From NCBI GenBank assembly GCA_900769445.1, contig CAAGGR010000085.1, forward strand, positions 1-19,329: DNA of 19,329 bases. Direction: 5' to 3'. How positions within the stretch are numbered: the stretch's first letter is position 1; the number at the start of each line of letters is the position of its first letter. Shown here in pieces: positions 14,031 to 19,329 of the stretch. The stretch comes from an uncultured Alistipes sp. Lineage in GTDB: Bacteria; Bacteroidota; Bacteroidia; Bacteroidales; Rikenellaceae. The notes below the pieces were generated by a model. That model searched no databases. It worked only from the letters and a program-made list of their open reading frames with translations, and was not told the origin of the DNA. The position numbers were made by a program, and so were the translations under genes.

Positions 14031-15152
14031 ATGCTTCGATATATGAGAAAGATTAAAGAGGCTTTAAAGCAAAATTCAGTTAATACATTATCCCTATTCT
14101 CTGGAGCGGGAGGACTTGATATAGGTGCTATTCAAGCTGGTGCCAAAATCGTGTGGGCTAATGATATGATGAAGGATGCGTGTGATTCCTACTCTATAAA
14201 TATCGGAAACCATATTTGTCAAGGAGATATAAATTCTTATATACCATCACTTGGACAATACAAAGGTACTATCGATTTGGTTATAGGGGGACCTCCTTGT
14301 CAAGGCTTTTCTGTTGCTGGAAAAATGAATGAGGATGATGAACGTAGTAAACTCATTTGGAGTTATGTAAAGGTTTTAGAAACGGTCATGCCAAAAGCAT
14401 TCATAATGGAGAATGTTAAAGCTTTGGGCACATTGGAGCGATGGTCTTCTATTCGATGTAAATTACTAAAGAAAATACAAGATTTAGGCTACTCCGTAAA
14501 CTTTTGTATTCTCAATGCCTCGGATTACGATGTGCCTCAAGCAAGAGAACGTATATTTTTCATCGGCTTCAAAGGAAATGATTTTGCTAATATAGATTTG
14601 GAAGCAATGCTTTTACCTTATAAGAAAAAAGCAAAAACTGTACGCGAATCATTAAAGGTATTGGATAAAGCTGGGACAGGTAATAACACAAGTACATGTA
14701 ATGCCAAAATAACATTGACGACCAATCCTGTTTTGCGTAAATCCGCATATGCTGGAATGTTATTCAATGGTCTTGGTCGTCCACTTAAGTTAGATGGATA
14801 TAGTGCGACATTGCCTGCTTCAATGGGCGGTAACAAGACTCCTATTATTGATGAACAGGCCTTGTATTATAATACGCAACCATGGATAGAGCTGTATCAT
14901 GAACGTTTGCTAAATGATATTACTATTGCTCAAAAGGAGGTTGTTCCAGACTTTTTAAGGAGACTAACGGTGGATGAAGCACGGATTATCCAAACATTCC
15001 CGTTAGAATATCGATTTTCGGGCAGCCAGTCTTCCCAATACACTCAAATAGGAAATGCGGTTCCCTGTAATTTGGCAAAAGCCGTATGCACAATGGTTGT
15101 AGATGTGATAGAAGGGCGTTCACCAATTATATATTCAGGATTATTTAATTAA
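14031..15152 (+). CDS. DNA (cytosine-5-)-methyltransferase
   Basis: Modification enzyme of a type II system, methylating C5 of a cytosine using S-adenosylmethionine. 373 residues with the ordered C5-MTase motifs: I LSLFSGAGGLDIG (20-32), IV GGPPCQGFSVAG with catalytic Cys90, VI MENVK (126-130), VIII QARERIFFIGF (170-180), a target-recognition region (about 190-310), IX RRLTVDEARIIQTFP and X QIGNAVP. All key residues are present, so it should be active. ATG at 14031 and ATG at 14043 are both possible starts. The endonuclease gene begins four bases after its stop. Target inferred from the partner, perhaps GAGCTC. AT-rich, unlike the chromosomal genes. Confidence 0.95.
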   Translation: MLRYMRKIKEALKQNSVNTLSLFSGAGGLDIGAIQAGAKIVWANDMMKDACDSYSINIGNHICQGDINSYIPSLGQYKGTIDLVIGGPPCQGFSVAGKMNEDDERSKLIWSYVKVLETVMPKAFIMENVKALGTLERWSSIRCKLLKKIQDLGYSVNFCILNASDYDVPQARERIFFIGFKGNDFANIDLEAMLLPYKKKAKTVRESLKVLDKAGTGNNTSTCNAKITLTTNPVLRKSAYAGMLFNGLGRPLKLDGYSATLPASMGGNKTPIIDEQALYYNTQPWIELYHERLLNDITIAQKEVVPDFLRRLTVDEARIIQTFPLEYRFSGSQSSQYTQIGNAVPCNLAKAVCTMVVDVIEGRSPIIYSGLFN

Positions 15153-15156
15153 AGAT

Positions 15157-16230
15157 ATGGCATCCATTGATTTAAAAACAGCGTCATTGATTCTTGACAG
15201 AGCTTTTGTTGAGGCAGAATTGTTAAGTGATGAAATTGGTCAGAAGATTAGTGAGATATTGCGAGGCACTCATAAGACGTATCGTTACATATTGGTTACG
15301 GCTTTATTGGCTAAGGCAACCAATGGTGAAGTAAATATTTTGAGCTTACAGAAAGGAGATGGAGAAGATGGTAAATACGATGCCCGCTCTCTCTGTCATA
15401 AAGTTTTGGTTCCTTTTGAAACATTGAAGTTACCAGGATGCCTTGGTAGTTCCAACGAGCCGTACCTTAACAAACCTGCCCGTTTTGTATCTTTATCATT
15501 AACAAATGCAGTAAGAAGAGGAAGAGATTTTCAAACTTTGTCTGATGTAATAGATGTTCTTTCAAACATATCAAGCAGTTCTGACGCGTATAAATACTTA
15601 AAATCGGCATTGTCTGTTATGAAGGACGTGAGCAGAGAATATGTCTCAAAATTCTCGGTTGGAGATGCCTTGATTGATATTAGTGAGTTTTCTCAGTTGG
15701 TTTTGGATTATATTTATGCCATTACAGAACATTCTTTGGAAGGAGAGGTTTGTCCTTTGATTGTTTCTCAATTAGAGCAAATGTATCTAGGTAAAGATTT
15801 TAAAGTAGAACCACATAAAGTCAATCAAAGTGGGGCATCATCCAAAGAGATTGGCGACATTGATGTATATGACAAGAATAAAAAACTCATTTACTCAATT
15901 GAGATTAAAGATAAGGATTTTTCAAAACAGGATGTAGCCCATGCTATAACAAAATTTAGGCAAGCAGACCTTAGTACCAGTTTATTCGTGTATGGAAAGA
16001 ATGTTTCTTTTAATGAAGATGAAGTGTTTCAATTGTTAAAAGAAATAGGACGTGAGGGACATTATTGTTGCTTGATTTCAATTCTTCATTATGCCAAACT
16101 GAGAATTTGTGATTTAAAAACATTAACAATACGCGATTTTGTTGATGGATTATTGAAATTTGCAAAAGTCATTAACGCAAAAGATGATACCATTAATATT
16201 GTTAAGGATATTGCAAGTAAAATATTTTAA
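15157..16230 (+). CDS. SacI-family type II restriction endonuclease
   Basis: Cuts unmethylated DNA at the site protected by the neighbouring methyltransferase. 357 residues. The N-terminal half resembles SacI as I recall it: THKTYRYILVTALLAKA (38-54) and the block ending YDARSLCHKVLVPFE (74-88) parallel a TYTAALVTALLARA and SLRTLCHGVVVP pair in SacI. The C-terminal half has a PD-(D/E)xK-like core: GDIDVY (233-238, Asp234 and Asp236) and IEIK (Glu249, Lys251), the counterpart of the GDVQVI and VEVRGK segments in SacI. Recognition of GAGCTC is a family-based inference. It stands second in the operon, which lets methylation come first. Confidence 0.85.
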   Translation: MASIDLKTASLILDRAFVEAELLSDEIGQKISEILRGTHKTYRYILVTALLAKATNGEVNILSLQKGDGEDGKYDARSLCHKVLVPFETLKLPGCLGSSNEPYLNKPARFVSLSLTNAVRRGRDFQTLSDVIDVLSNISSSSDAYKYLKSALSVMKDVSREYVSKFSVGDALIDISEFSQLVLDYIYAITEHSLEGEVCPLIVSQLEQMYLGKDFKVEPHKVNQSGASSKEIGDIDVYDKNKKLIYSIEIKDKDFSKQDVAHAITKFRQADLSTSLFVYGKNVSFNEDEVFQLLKEIGREGHYCCLISILHYAKLRICDLKTLTIRDFVDGLLKFAKVINAKDDTINIVKDIASKIF

Positions 16231-16247
16231 TCAATATACTGAATATC

Positions 16248-17105
16248 TTGATGATGTGTACGCTATCTATATTAGAGCAGTTGTGCTTTAGTACAACTCG
16301 AATAGAAACAGAAGACTCTGTTGGAGGAAAATTTTCGGGTACAGGATTCTTTTATAATTTAACCATTGGTGATAAGATAATTCCTCTTATTGTAACAAAC
16401 AAGCATGTTGTAAAAAATATGAAAAAGGGGATATTTCGCTTTACTAAATCGGACTCTAACGGGAATCCTGACTATACCAATCATTTTACAATATCTTATG
16501 ATACCGATTTTGAAAAGATGTGGTATTTCCATCCTGATGCAAATGTGGATTTATGCGTATTGCCGATAAATCCGCTATTAGAGGCTGCTAATAAAATGGG
16601 AAGTCCTTTGTTTTATAGATGTTTAGATAATAGTCTAATACCATCTAAAACACAAATCACAGATTTAGATGCAACAGAAGATATTATAATGATTGGATAT
16701 CCTAATGGCTTATGGGATTCTGTTAATAATATGCCCATTGTTCGTAGAGGAATAACAGCTACATCTGTAGGCTTAGACTATGAAGGAAGAAAAGAGTTTT
16801 TGATTGATGCTGCATGTTTTCCTGGTTCAAGCGGTTCTCCTGTACTTATATGTGATGTAGGAGGATACACCGATAAAAAGGGGAATTTGAATTGGGGTAA
16901 ATCTCGTGTTTACCTATTAGGTATATTGTATGCTGGTCCACAACTAACTGTTACTGGCGAAATTAAAGTAGTGACAATTCCCAATGTTCAACAAAAGGCA
17001 TTGTCTGTATCTCACATACCTAATAATCTTGGATATATTATAAAATCAGAAAGGCTTTTGGATTTCGTTGATATATTTGGACCAATAATAAATAACACTA
17101 AGTAA
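16248..17105 (+). CDS. Cytosolic trypsin-like serine protease in R-M operon
   Basis: 285 residues, starting 17 bases after the endonuclease stop. It has the chymotrypsin-fold triad: VTNKHVV (His53), NVDLCVLP (Asp101) and FPGSSGSP (Ser195). GTGFFY (31-36) is typical of trypsin-like and HtrA-like peptidases. No signal peptide, no transmembrane segment and no PDZ domain are visible, so it should act in the cytosol alone or with a partner. A strong terminator follows, making it the last gene of the operon. Such proteases occur in defence systems as effectors; a role as backup effector, regulator of the nuclease or anti-phage protease is inference. ATG codons at 16248, 16251 and 16254 are alternative starts. 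Confidence 0.85.
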   Translation: MMMCTLSILEQLCFSTTRIETEDSVGGKFSGTGFFYNLTIGDKIIPLIVTNKHVVKNMKKGIFRFTKSDSNGNPDYTNHFTISYDTDFEKMWYFHPDANVDLCVLPINPLLEAANKMGSPLFYRCLDNSLIPSKTQITDLDATEDIIMIGYPNGLWDSVNNMPIVRRGITATSVGLDYEGRKEFLIDAACFPGSSGSPVLICDVGGYTDKKGNLNWGKSRVYLLGILYAGPQLTVTGEIKVVTIPNVQQKALSVSHIPNNLGYIIKSERLLDFVDIFGPIINNTK

Positions 17106-17107
17106 GA

Positions 17108-17153
17108 AAAAGTAGCCAAACTCTTTGCTCTATTAAGAAGTTTGGCTACTTTT
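17108..17153 (+). terminator. Terminator of the R-M-protease operon
   Basis: AAAAGTAGCCAAAC (17108-17121) and GTTTGGCTACTTTT (17140-17153) form a perfect 14-bp stem around an 18-base loop, three bases after the protease stop. The A-run on one side and T-run on the other make it potentially bidirectional. Confidence 0.85.
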
Positions 17154-17329
17154 GTATCAGAGTTGTTTGACAAAGCAGAATGCAGAAGATTGGTGCAATC
17201 TCGAAATCGCCAAATCGTTACCAACAACTTTCTACCATAGCATTCGCTATTTGTGTATCAATCAGATACGGAATAATTGATTATCTTCTGCAAAGATAGA
17301 ATAAATATTTATTATGTGAGGGCATCGTA

Positions 17330-18256
17330 TTACAACTTAATTGCGAACTTCTTAAGGCGAGAGTCGAGCATCAGCTCGGGGATGATGCTCTTGATGGCCT
17401 CAGCAATGATATTTATCATTCTCTCCTTGACAAAGTCCTTACGCACCACAAGGGCTACCTCTCTGCCTGGAGTAGGGTCTACCAACTCGCGTACATTGGC
17501 TCTGCGGGCATCATCTATAAGTGGAAGTTGTAACTCTGGGATGATGGTGTAGCCGCCGTTATTATCCACAATGCGGATAAGGGTCTCGATGCTACCTGCA
17601 ACGTATATAGATATATTGGTCATATCGCTAATGCAGAATGGAAACTGACCAGTATTGGGGCAGTAGCTCTCGCCCAGCATCCAGATATTCTCGGCAGTAA
17701 GCTCGCCAGTTACGAGGCGCTCTTTATTATATAAGGTATCCTCTGGCGAGACATAGGCATAGTAGCGCTCACGGAAGATTGGTATCTCAAGCAACGACTC
17801 ATCTGCTACGGGCATAGGTAAAATCGCAATATCGAGTTCCGCACGTAGGAGTTTCTGCTTGATAGTATCCACACGCGCCTCCTCGACGTGGAGGTGTATG
17901 TCGCGGTGGTTGTCGCTCATATAGCGAAACATCTGCGGTAGAATAAATGGCGCAATTGTAGATACCGTGCCAAGGCGTATATCACCCACAGCGCACCCCT
18001 TATGTGATGCTACAAGTTCGCCCATTTGCGAAGAGTTATAAAGTATTACACGCGCCTGAGCGATAATCTCCTCGCCTATAGGCGTGGGTGCTACAGGGTG
18101 CTGTGTACGGTCAAAAATAGTTACGTCAAGCTCTGCCTCGAGCTTCTGAATTAGCGATGAGAGAGTCGACTGCGTTACATTGCACGACTCTGCTGCGCGC
18201 ACAAAGTGGCGATACTTATCCACCGCCACAATATACTCCATCTGTTGTAGTGTCAT
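17330..18256 (-). CDS. oxyR: OxyR, hydrogen-peroxide-sensing LysR-type regulator
   Basis: Transcription factor of 308 residues: N-terminal winged helix-turn-helix (MEYIVAVDKYRHFVRAAESC, then NVTQSTLSSLIQKLEAEL, about 6-43) and a LysR-type sensor domain (about 92-300). It has the redox pair of OxyR, Cys199 and Cys208 in SYCPNTGQFPFCIS, at the same spacing and even the same numbers as in E. coli OxyR, so it should form the peroxide-induced disulfide. It is divergent from the superoxide reductase gene with 118 bases between them, the classic arrangement for a LysR regulator and a target. Its end lies next to the island's right border. Confidence 0.93.
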   Translation of the reverse strand: MTLQQMEYIVAVDKYRHFVRAAESCNVTQSTLSSLIQKLEAELDVTIFDRTQHPVAPTPIGEEIIAQARVILYNSSQMGELVASHKGCAVGDIRLGTVSTIAPFILPQMFRYMSDNHRDIHLHVEEARVDTIKQKLLRAELDIAILPMPVADESLLEIPIFRERYYAYVSPEDTLYNKERLVTGELTAENIWMLGESYCPNTGQFPFCISDMTNISIYVAGSIETLIRIVDNNGGYTIIPELQLPLIDDARRANVRELVDPTPGREVALVVRKDFVKERMINIIAEAIKSIIPELMLDSRLKKFAIKL

Positions 18257-18277
18257 AGTATATCGGTTTTATCGATA

Positions 18278-18309
18278 CAAAGATAGAAAATATCTGTTTG
18301 ATAGAACAA
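18278..18309 (-). promoter_or_regulatory. Predicted oxyR promoter
   Basis: On the minus strand, TATCTTTG (18285 down to 18278) is a good -7 box, with TTG (18309-18307) as a weak -33 element 21 bases upstream. The -7 box is 21 bases from the oxyR ATG. It overlaps the superoxide reductase promoter back to back, so one bound OxyR tetramer could affect both. Confidence 0.55.
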
Positions 18310-18328
18310 TATATTTGTACTATTTTTG
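18297..18328 (+). promoter_or_regulatory. Predicted promoter of the superoxide reductase gene
   Basis: TTTG (18297-18300), 20 bases, then TATTTTTG (18321-18328): a full match to the Bacteroidetes -33/-7 layout. A partial OxyR-like motif, ATAG-N7-CTGT (18283-18297), lies on its upstream edge, but the second half of the tetramer site is not seen. Confidence 0.6.
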
Positions 18329-18374
18329 CATCAAGAAAAGAAAACAAGTTAAAAACTATTAAAACTGAAAGATT

Positions 18375-18749
18375 ATGACAACAAGATTTTATAAATGTGA
18401 GATGTGTGGCAATGTAGTAGTTAAGTTGGTAGACTTTAAAGTTCCTATTGTATGCTGTGGCCAGAAGATGCAGGAGCTTGTGCCTAACACCGTGGATGCA
18501 AGCAACGAGAAGCATGTTCCTGTCGTTACACGCCTTGAGAACAATACTATCAAGGTTGAGGTAGGCAGTGTTGCGCACCCTATGACCGAGGAGCATCACA
18601 TAGCATTTATCTATGTGGAGACTGACAAGGGCGGTGTTAAGGTTGACCTTAGCGATAAGCCAGAGGCGGTGATTGCATTGGGCGATGCCAAGCCGATTGC
18701 AGTGTATGAGTATTGCAACCTTCATGGTTTGTGGAAGACGGAGCTATAG
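18375..18749 (+). CDS. dfx: Desulfoferrodoxin (2Fe superoxide reductase)
   Basis: Reduces superoxide to hydrogen peroxide without making oxygen, as in many anaerobes; cytosolic. 124 residues, two domains. The N-terminal desulforedoxin-like part binds Fe(Cys)4 with Cys8, Cys11, Cys27 and Cys28. The catalytic part has EKHVP (Glu45, Lys46, His47), AHPM (His68), EEHHI (His74) and CNLHG (Cys114, His117), the His4-Cys ligand set of the active iron. All ligands are present, so it is a complete class I enzyme. Divergent from oxyR, so peroxide-responsive control is likely; its product, peroxide, is also the OxyR signal. A terminator follows. Confidence 0.96.
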   Translation: MTTRFYKCEMCGNVVVKLVDFKVPIVCCGQKMQELVPNTVDASNEKHVPVVTRLENNTIKVEVGSVAHPMTEEHHIAFIYVETDKGGVKVDLSDKPEAVIALGDAKPIAVYEYCNLHGLWKTEL

Positions 18750-18770
18750 GAGACTACTTTTTTATATGTG

Positions 18771-18806
18771 CTATCGCGAGGGGTGCCTCGCGATAGTTTT
18801 TTTTTT
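18771..18806 (+). terminator. Intrinsic terminator of dfx
   Basis: CTATCGCGAG (18771-18780) and CTCGCGATAG (18787-18796) form a perfect 10-bp GC-rich stem with loop GGGTGC, followed by ten T (18797-18806). It is a textbook intrinsic terminator 22 bases after the dfx stop codon. Confidence 0.92.
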
Positions 18807-18902
18807 GAATAATGTCAATTAAATTATATGGGCGAAAAGTGTGTTAACTTGTTGGAATATAATATATTAGCCTTTTCACTAAAAAAAAAGAGAAGCGATG
18901 GA

Positions 18903-18932
18903 TTTGTATCTTTGTAAAAATGTGTATCTTTG
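18903..18932 (+). promoter_or_regulatory. Predicted rplM promoter with duplicated -7 motif
   Basis: TTTG (18903-18906), 18 bases, then TATCTTTG (18925-18932) and C. The 10-base string TGTATCTTTG occurs twice, at 18905-18914 and 18923-18932, so the first copy may be a second -7 box or part of an extended -33 region. The leader to the GTG start would be about 60 bases. Confidence 0.65.
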
Positions 18933-18935
18933 CAG

Positions 18936-18958
18936 TCCCGAAATAGTGTTTTTCGGGA
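18936..18958 (+). ncRNA. Hairpin in the rplM leader
   Basis: TCCCGAAA (18936-18943) and TTTCGGGA (18951-18958) form a perfect 8-bp stem with a seven-base loop, right at the expected 5' end of the rplM mRNA. It could be a ribosomal-protein leader structure for autoregulation, or simply protect the 5' end. It is followed by a nine-codon ORF (18959-18988), in frame with rplM but closed by TAA. Confidence 0.45.
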
Positions 18959-19000
18959 ATGGATTACAATAAATTAAGTATTAACTAAACTTTTAACAAA

Positions 19001-19329
19001 GTGGATTCAAAGAGTTACAAGACTATCTCGGTCAAGGCAGAGGACGCTCAGAAGGAGTGGTTCGTGATTGACGCTACGAACGAGATTTTGGGACGTCTTG
19101 CATCGCAGGTGGCTAAGATCCTCCGCGGCAAGAACAAGCCAAGCTACACCCCACACACAAACTGCGGTGATTACGTTATCGTAATCAACGCTGATAAGGT
19201 GAAGCTTACTGGCGCTAAGATGACCGATAAGGTCTACACACGTTACACCGGTTTCCCTGGTGGTCAGCGTTTCGCTACTCCAGCTGATTTCTTGACAACA
19301 GACAAGAAGCCTCAGTTCGTTGTAGAGCA
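19001..19329 (+). CDS. rplM: 50S ribosomal protein L13 (3' end outside window)
   Basis: An early assembly protein of the large ribosomal subunit. The start is GTG at 19001, giving MDSKSYKTISVKAEDAQKEW and then FVIDATNEILGRLASQVAKI, LRGKNKPSYTPH, CGDYVIVINADKVKLTGAKM and YTGFPGGQR, all typical of Bacteroidetes L13. About 109 codons are present of the usual ~150; the frame is open at the window edge. An in-frame ATG at 18959 is ruled out as the start by TAA at 18986. rpsI would be expected next, outside the window. Confidence 0.96.
   Translation, partial: MDSKSYKTISVKAEDAQKEWFVIDATNEILGRLASQVAKILRGKNKPSYTPHTNCGDYVIVINADKVKLTGAKMTDKVYTRYTGFPGGQRFATPADFLTTDKKPQFVVE

Larger units (their letters stand above)
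12688..17298. mobile_element. Probable acquired island with integrase remnant and R-M operon
   Basis: The block is visibly richer in A/T and in AAA, TTT and ATT codons than both flanks. It begins with a CTn-type integrase remnant and carries a restriction-modification operon. The 12-base direct repeat TCTGCAAAGATA stands at both ends (12688-12699 and 17287-17298), and the similarity extends to 22 bases with three differences. Joining the ends would leave oxyR, the PHP gene and eptA close together on one strand. The repeat contains TATCTTTGC on the other strand, like the GTAnnTTTGC core used by CTnDOT-type integrases. Caveat: this motif is also a common promoter box, so the exact ends are an inference. 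Confidence 0.5.

Noticed and set aside
17154..17286. Minus-strand open frame crossing the operon terminator at the right end of the island.
   Set aside because: It reads through a perfect terminator stem and into the protease gene on the other strand; no family features.
18283..18323. Full OxyR tetramer site ATAG-N7-CTAT-N7-ATAG-N7-CTAT.
   Set aside because: Only the first half fits (ATAG-N7-CTGT); later ATAG and CTAT words are out of phase.
18959..18988. ATG at 18959 as an N-terminally extended rplM start.
   Set aside because: TAA at 18986-18988 closes the frame before GTG 19001, and L13 proteins start at the MDSKSYKT-like position.

Overview
The window is Bacteroidota chromosome, most likely from the order Bacteroidales; an Alistipes-like (Rikenellaceae) host is my best guess but is not proven. 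The pointers are TAnnTTTG(C) -7 promoter boxes in front of many genes, weak or absent Shine-Dalgarno sequences, a DUF3127 protein, a CTn-type integrase remnant and Bacteroidales-like PdxA, ThrRS, IF-3 and L13. The native genes use a moderately GC-rich style; one block (about 12.7-17.3 kb) is visibly AT-richer and looks acquired.

Layout. 1-393: a terminator-bearing repeat copy, an odd inverted 9-bp minisatellite and a promoter. 394-4603: pdxA (vitamin B6), two tiny membrane proteins, thrS and infC (TTG start). 4604-5022: a second repeat copy and a 44-residue helix-turn-helix ORF on the minus strand. 5023-9764: an alpha/beta hydrolase, a membrane-anchored MurF-type ligase, a D-Ala-D-Ala-type ligase, a radical SAM protein (COG0731 type) and a DUF3127 OB-fold protein with an SSB-like acidic tail; a third repeat copy follows. 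9937-12683 (minus): a PHP-domain membrane protein overlapping a phosphoethanolamine transferase of the EptA/MCR family. 12.7-17.3 kb: the acquired island, with a frameshifted tyrosine recombinase, repeat-rich non-coding DNA, then a tight three-gene cluster of C5 cytosine methyltransferase, SacI-family restriction endonuclease and cytosolic trypsin-like protease. 17330-18749: oxyR (minus) divergent from a 2Fe superoxide reductase gene. 18750-19329: terminator, rplM promoter and leader, and the start of rplM.

How the parts work together. thrS-infC is a translation cluster, but rpmI-rplT, the usual partners of infC, are absent downstream. hydrolase-murF-ddl is a cell-wall precursor cluster. PHP-eptA probably modifies envelope phosphates. 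oxyR and the superoxide reductase gene form an oxidative-stress pair. Removing the island between two TCTGCAAAGATA repeats would leave oxyR, PHP and eptA as close same-strand neighbours, which supports insertion at a TAnnTTTGC site.

The two most interesting items are (1) a dispersed ~130-bp element in three copies (1-119 truncated, 4605-4735, 9763-9892) whose stems differ in sequence but keep their pairing, and (2) the restriction-modification operon with a built-in trypsin-like protease.
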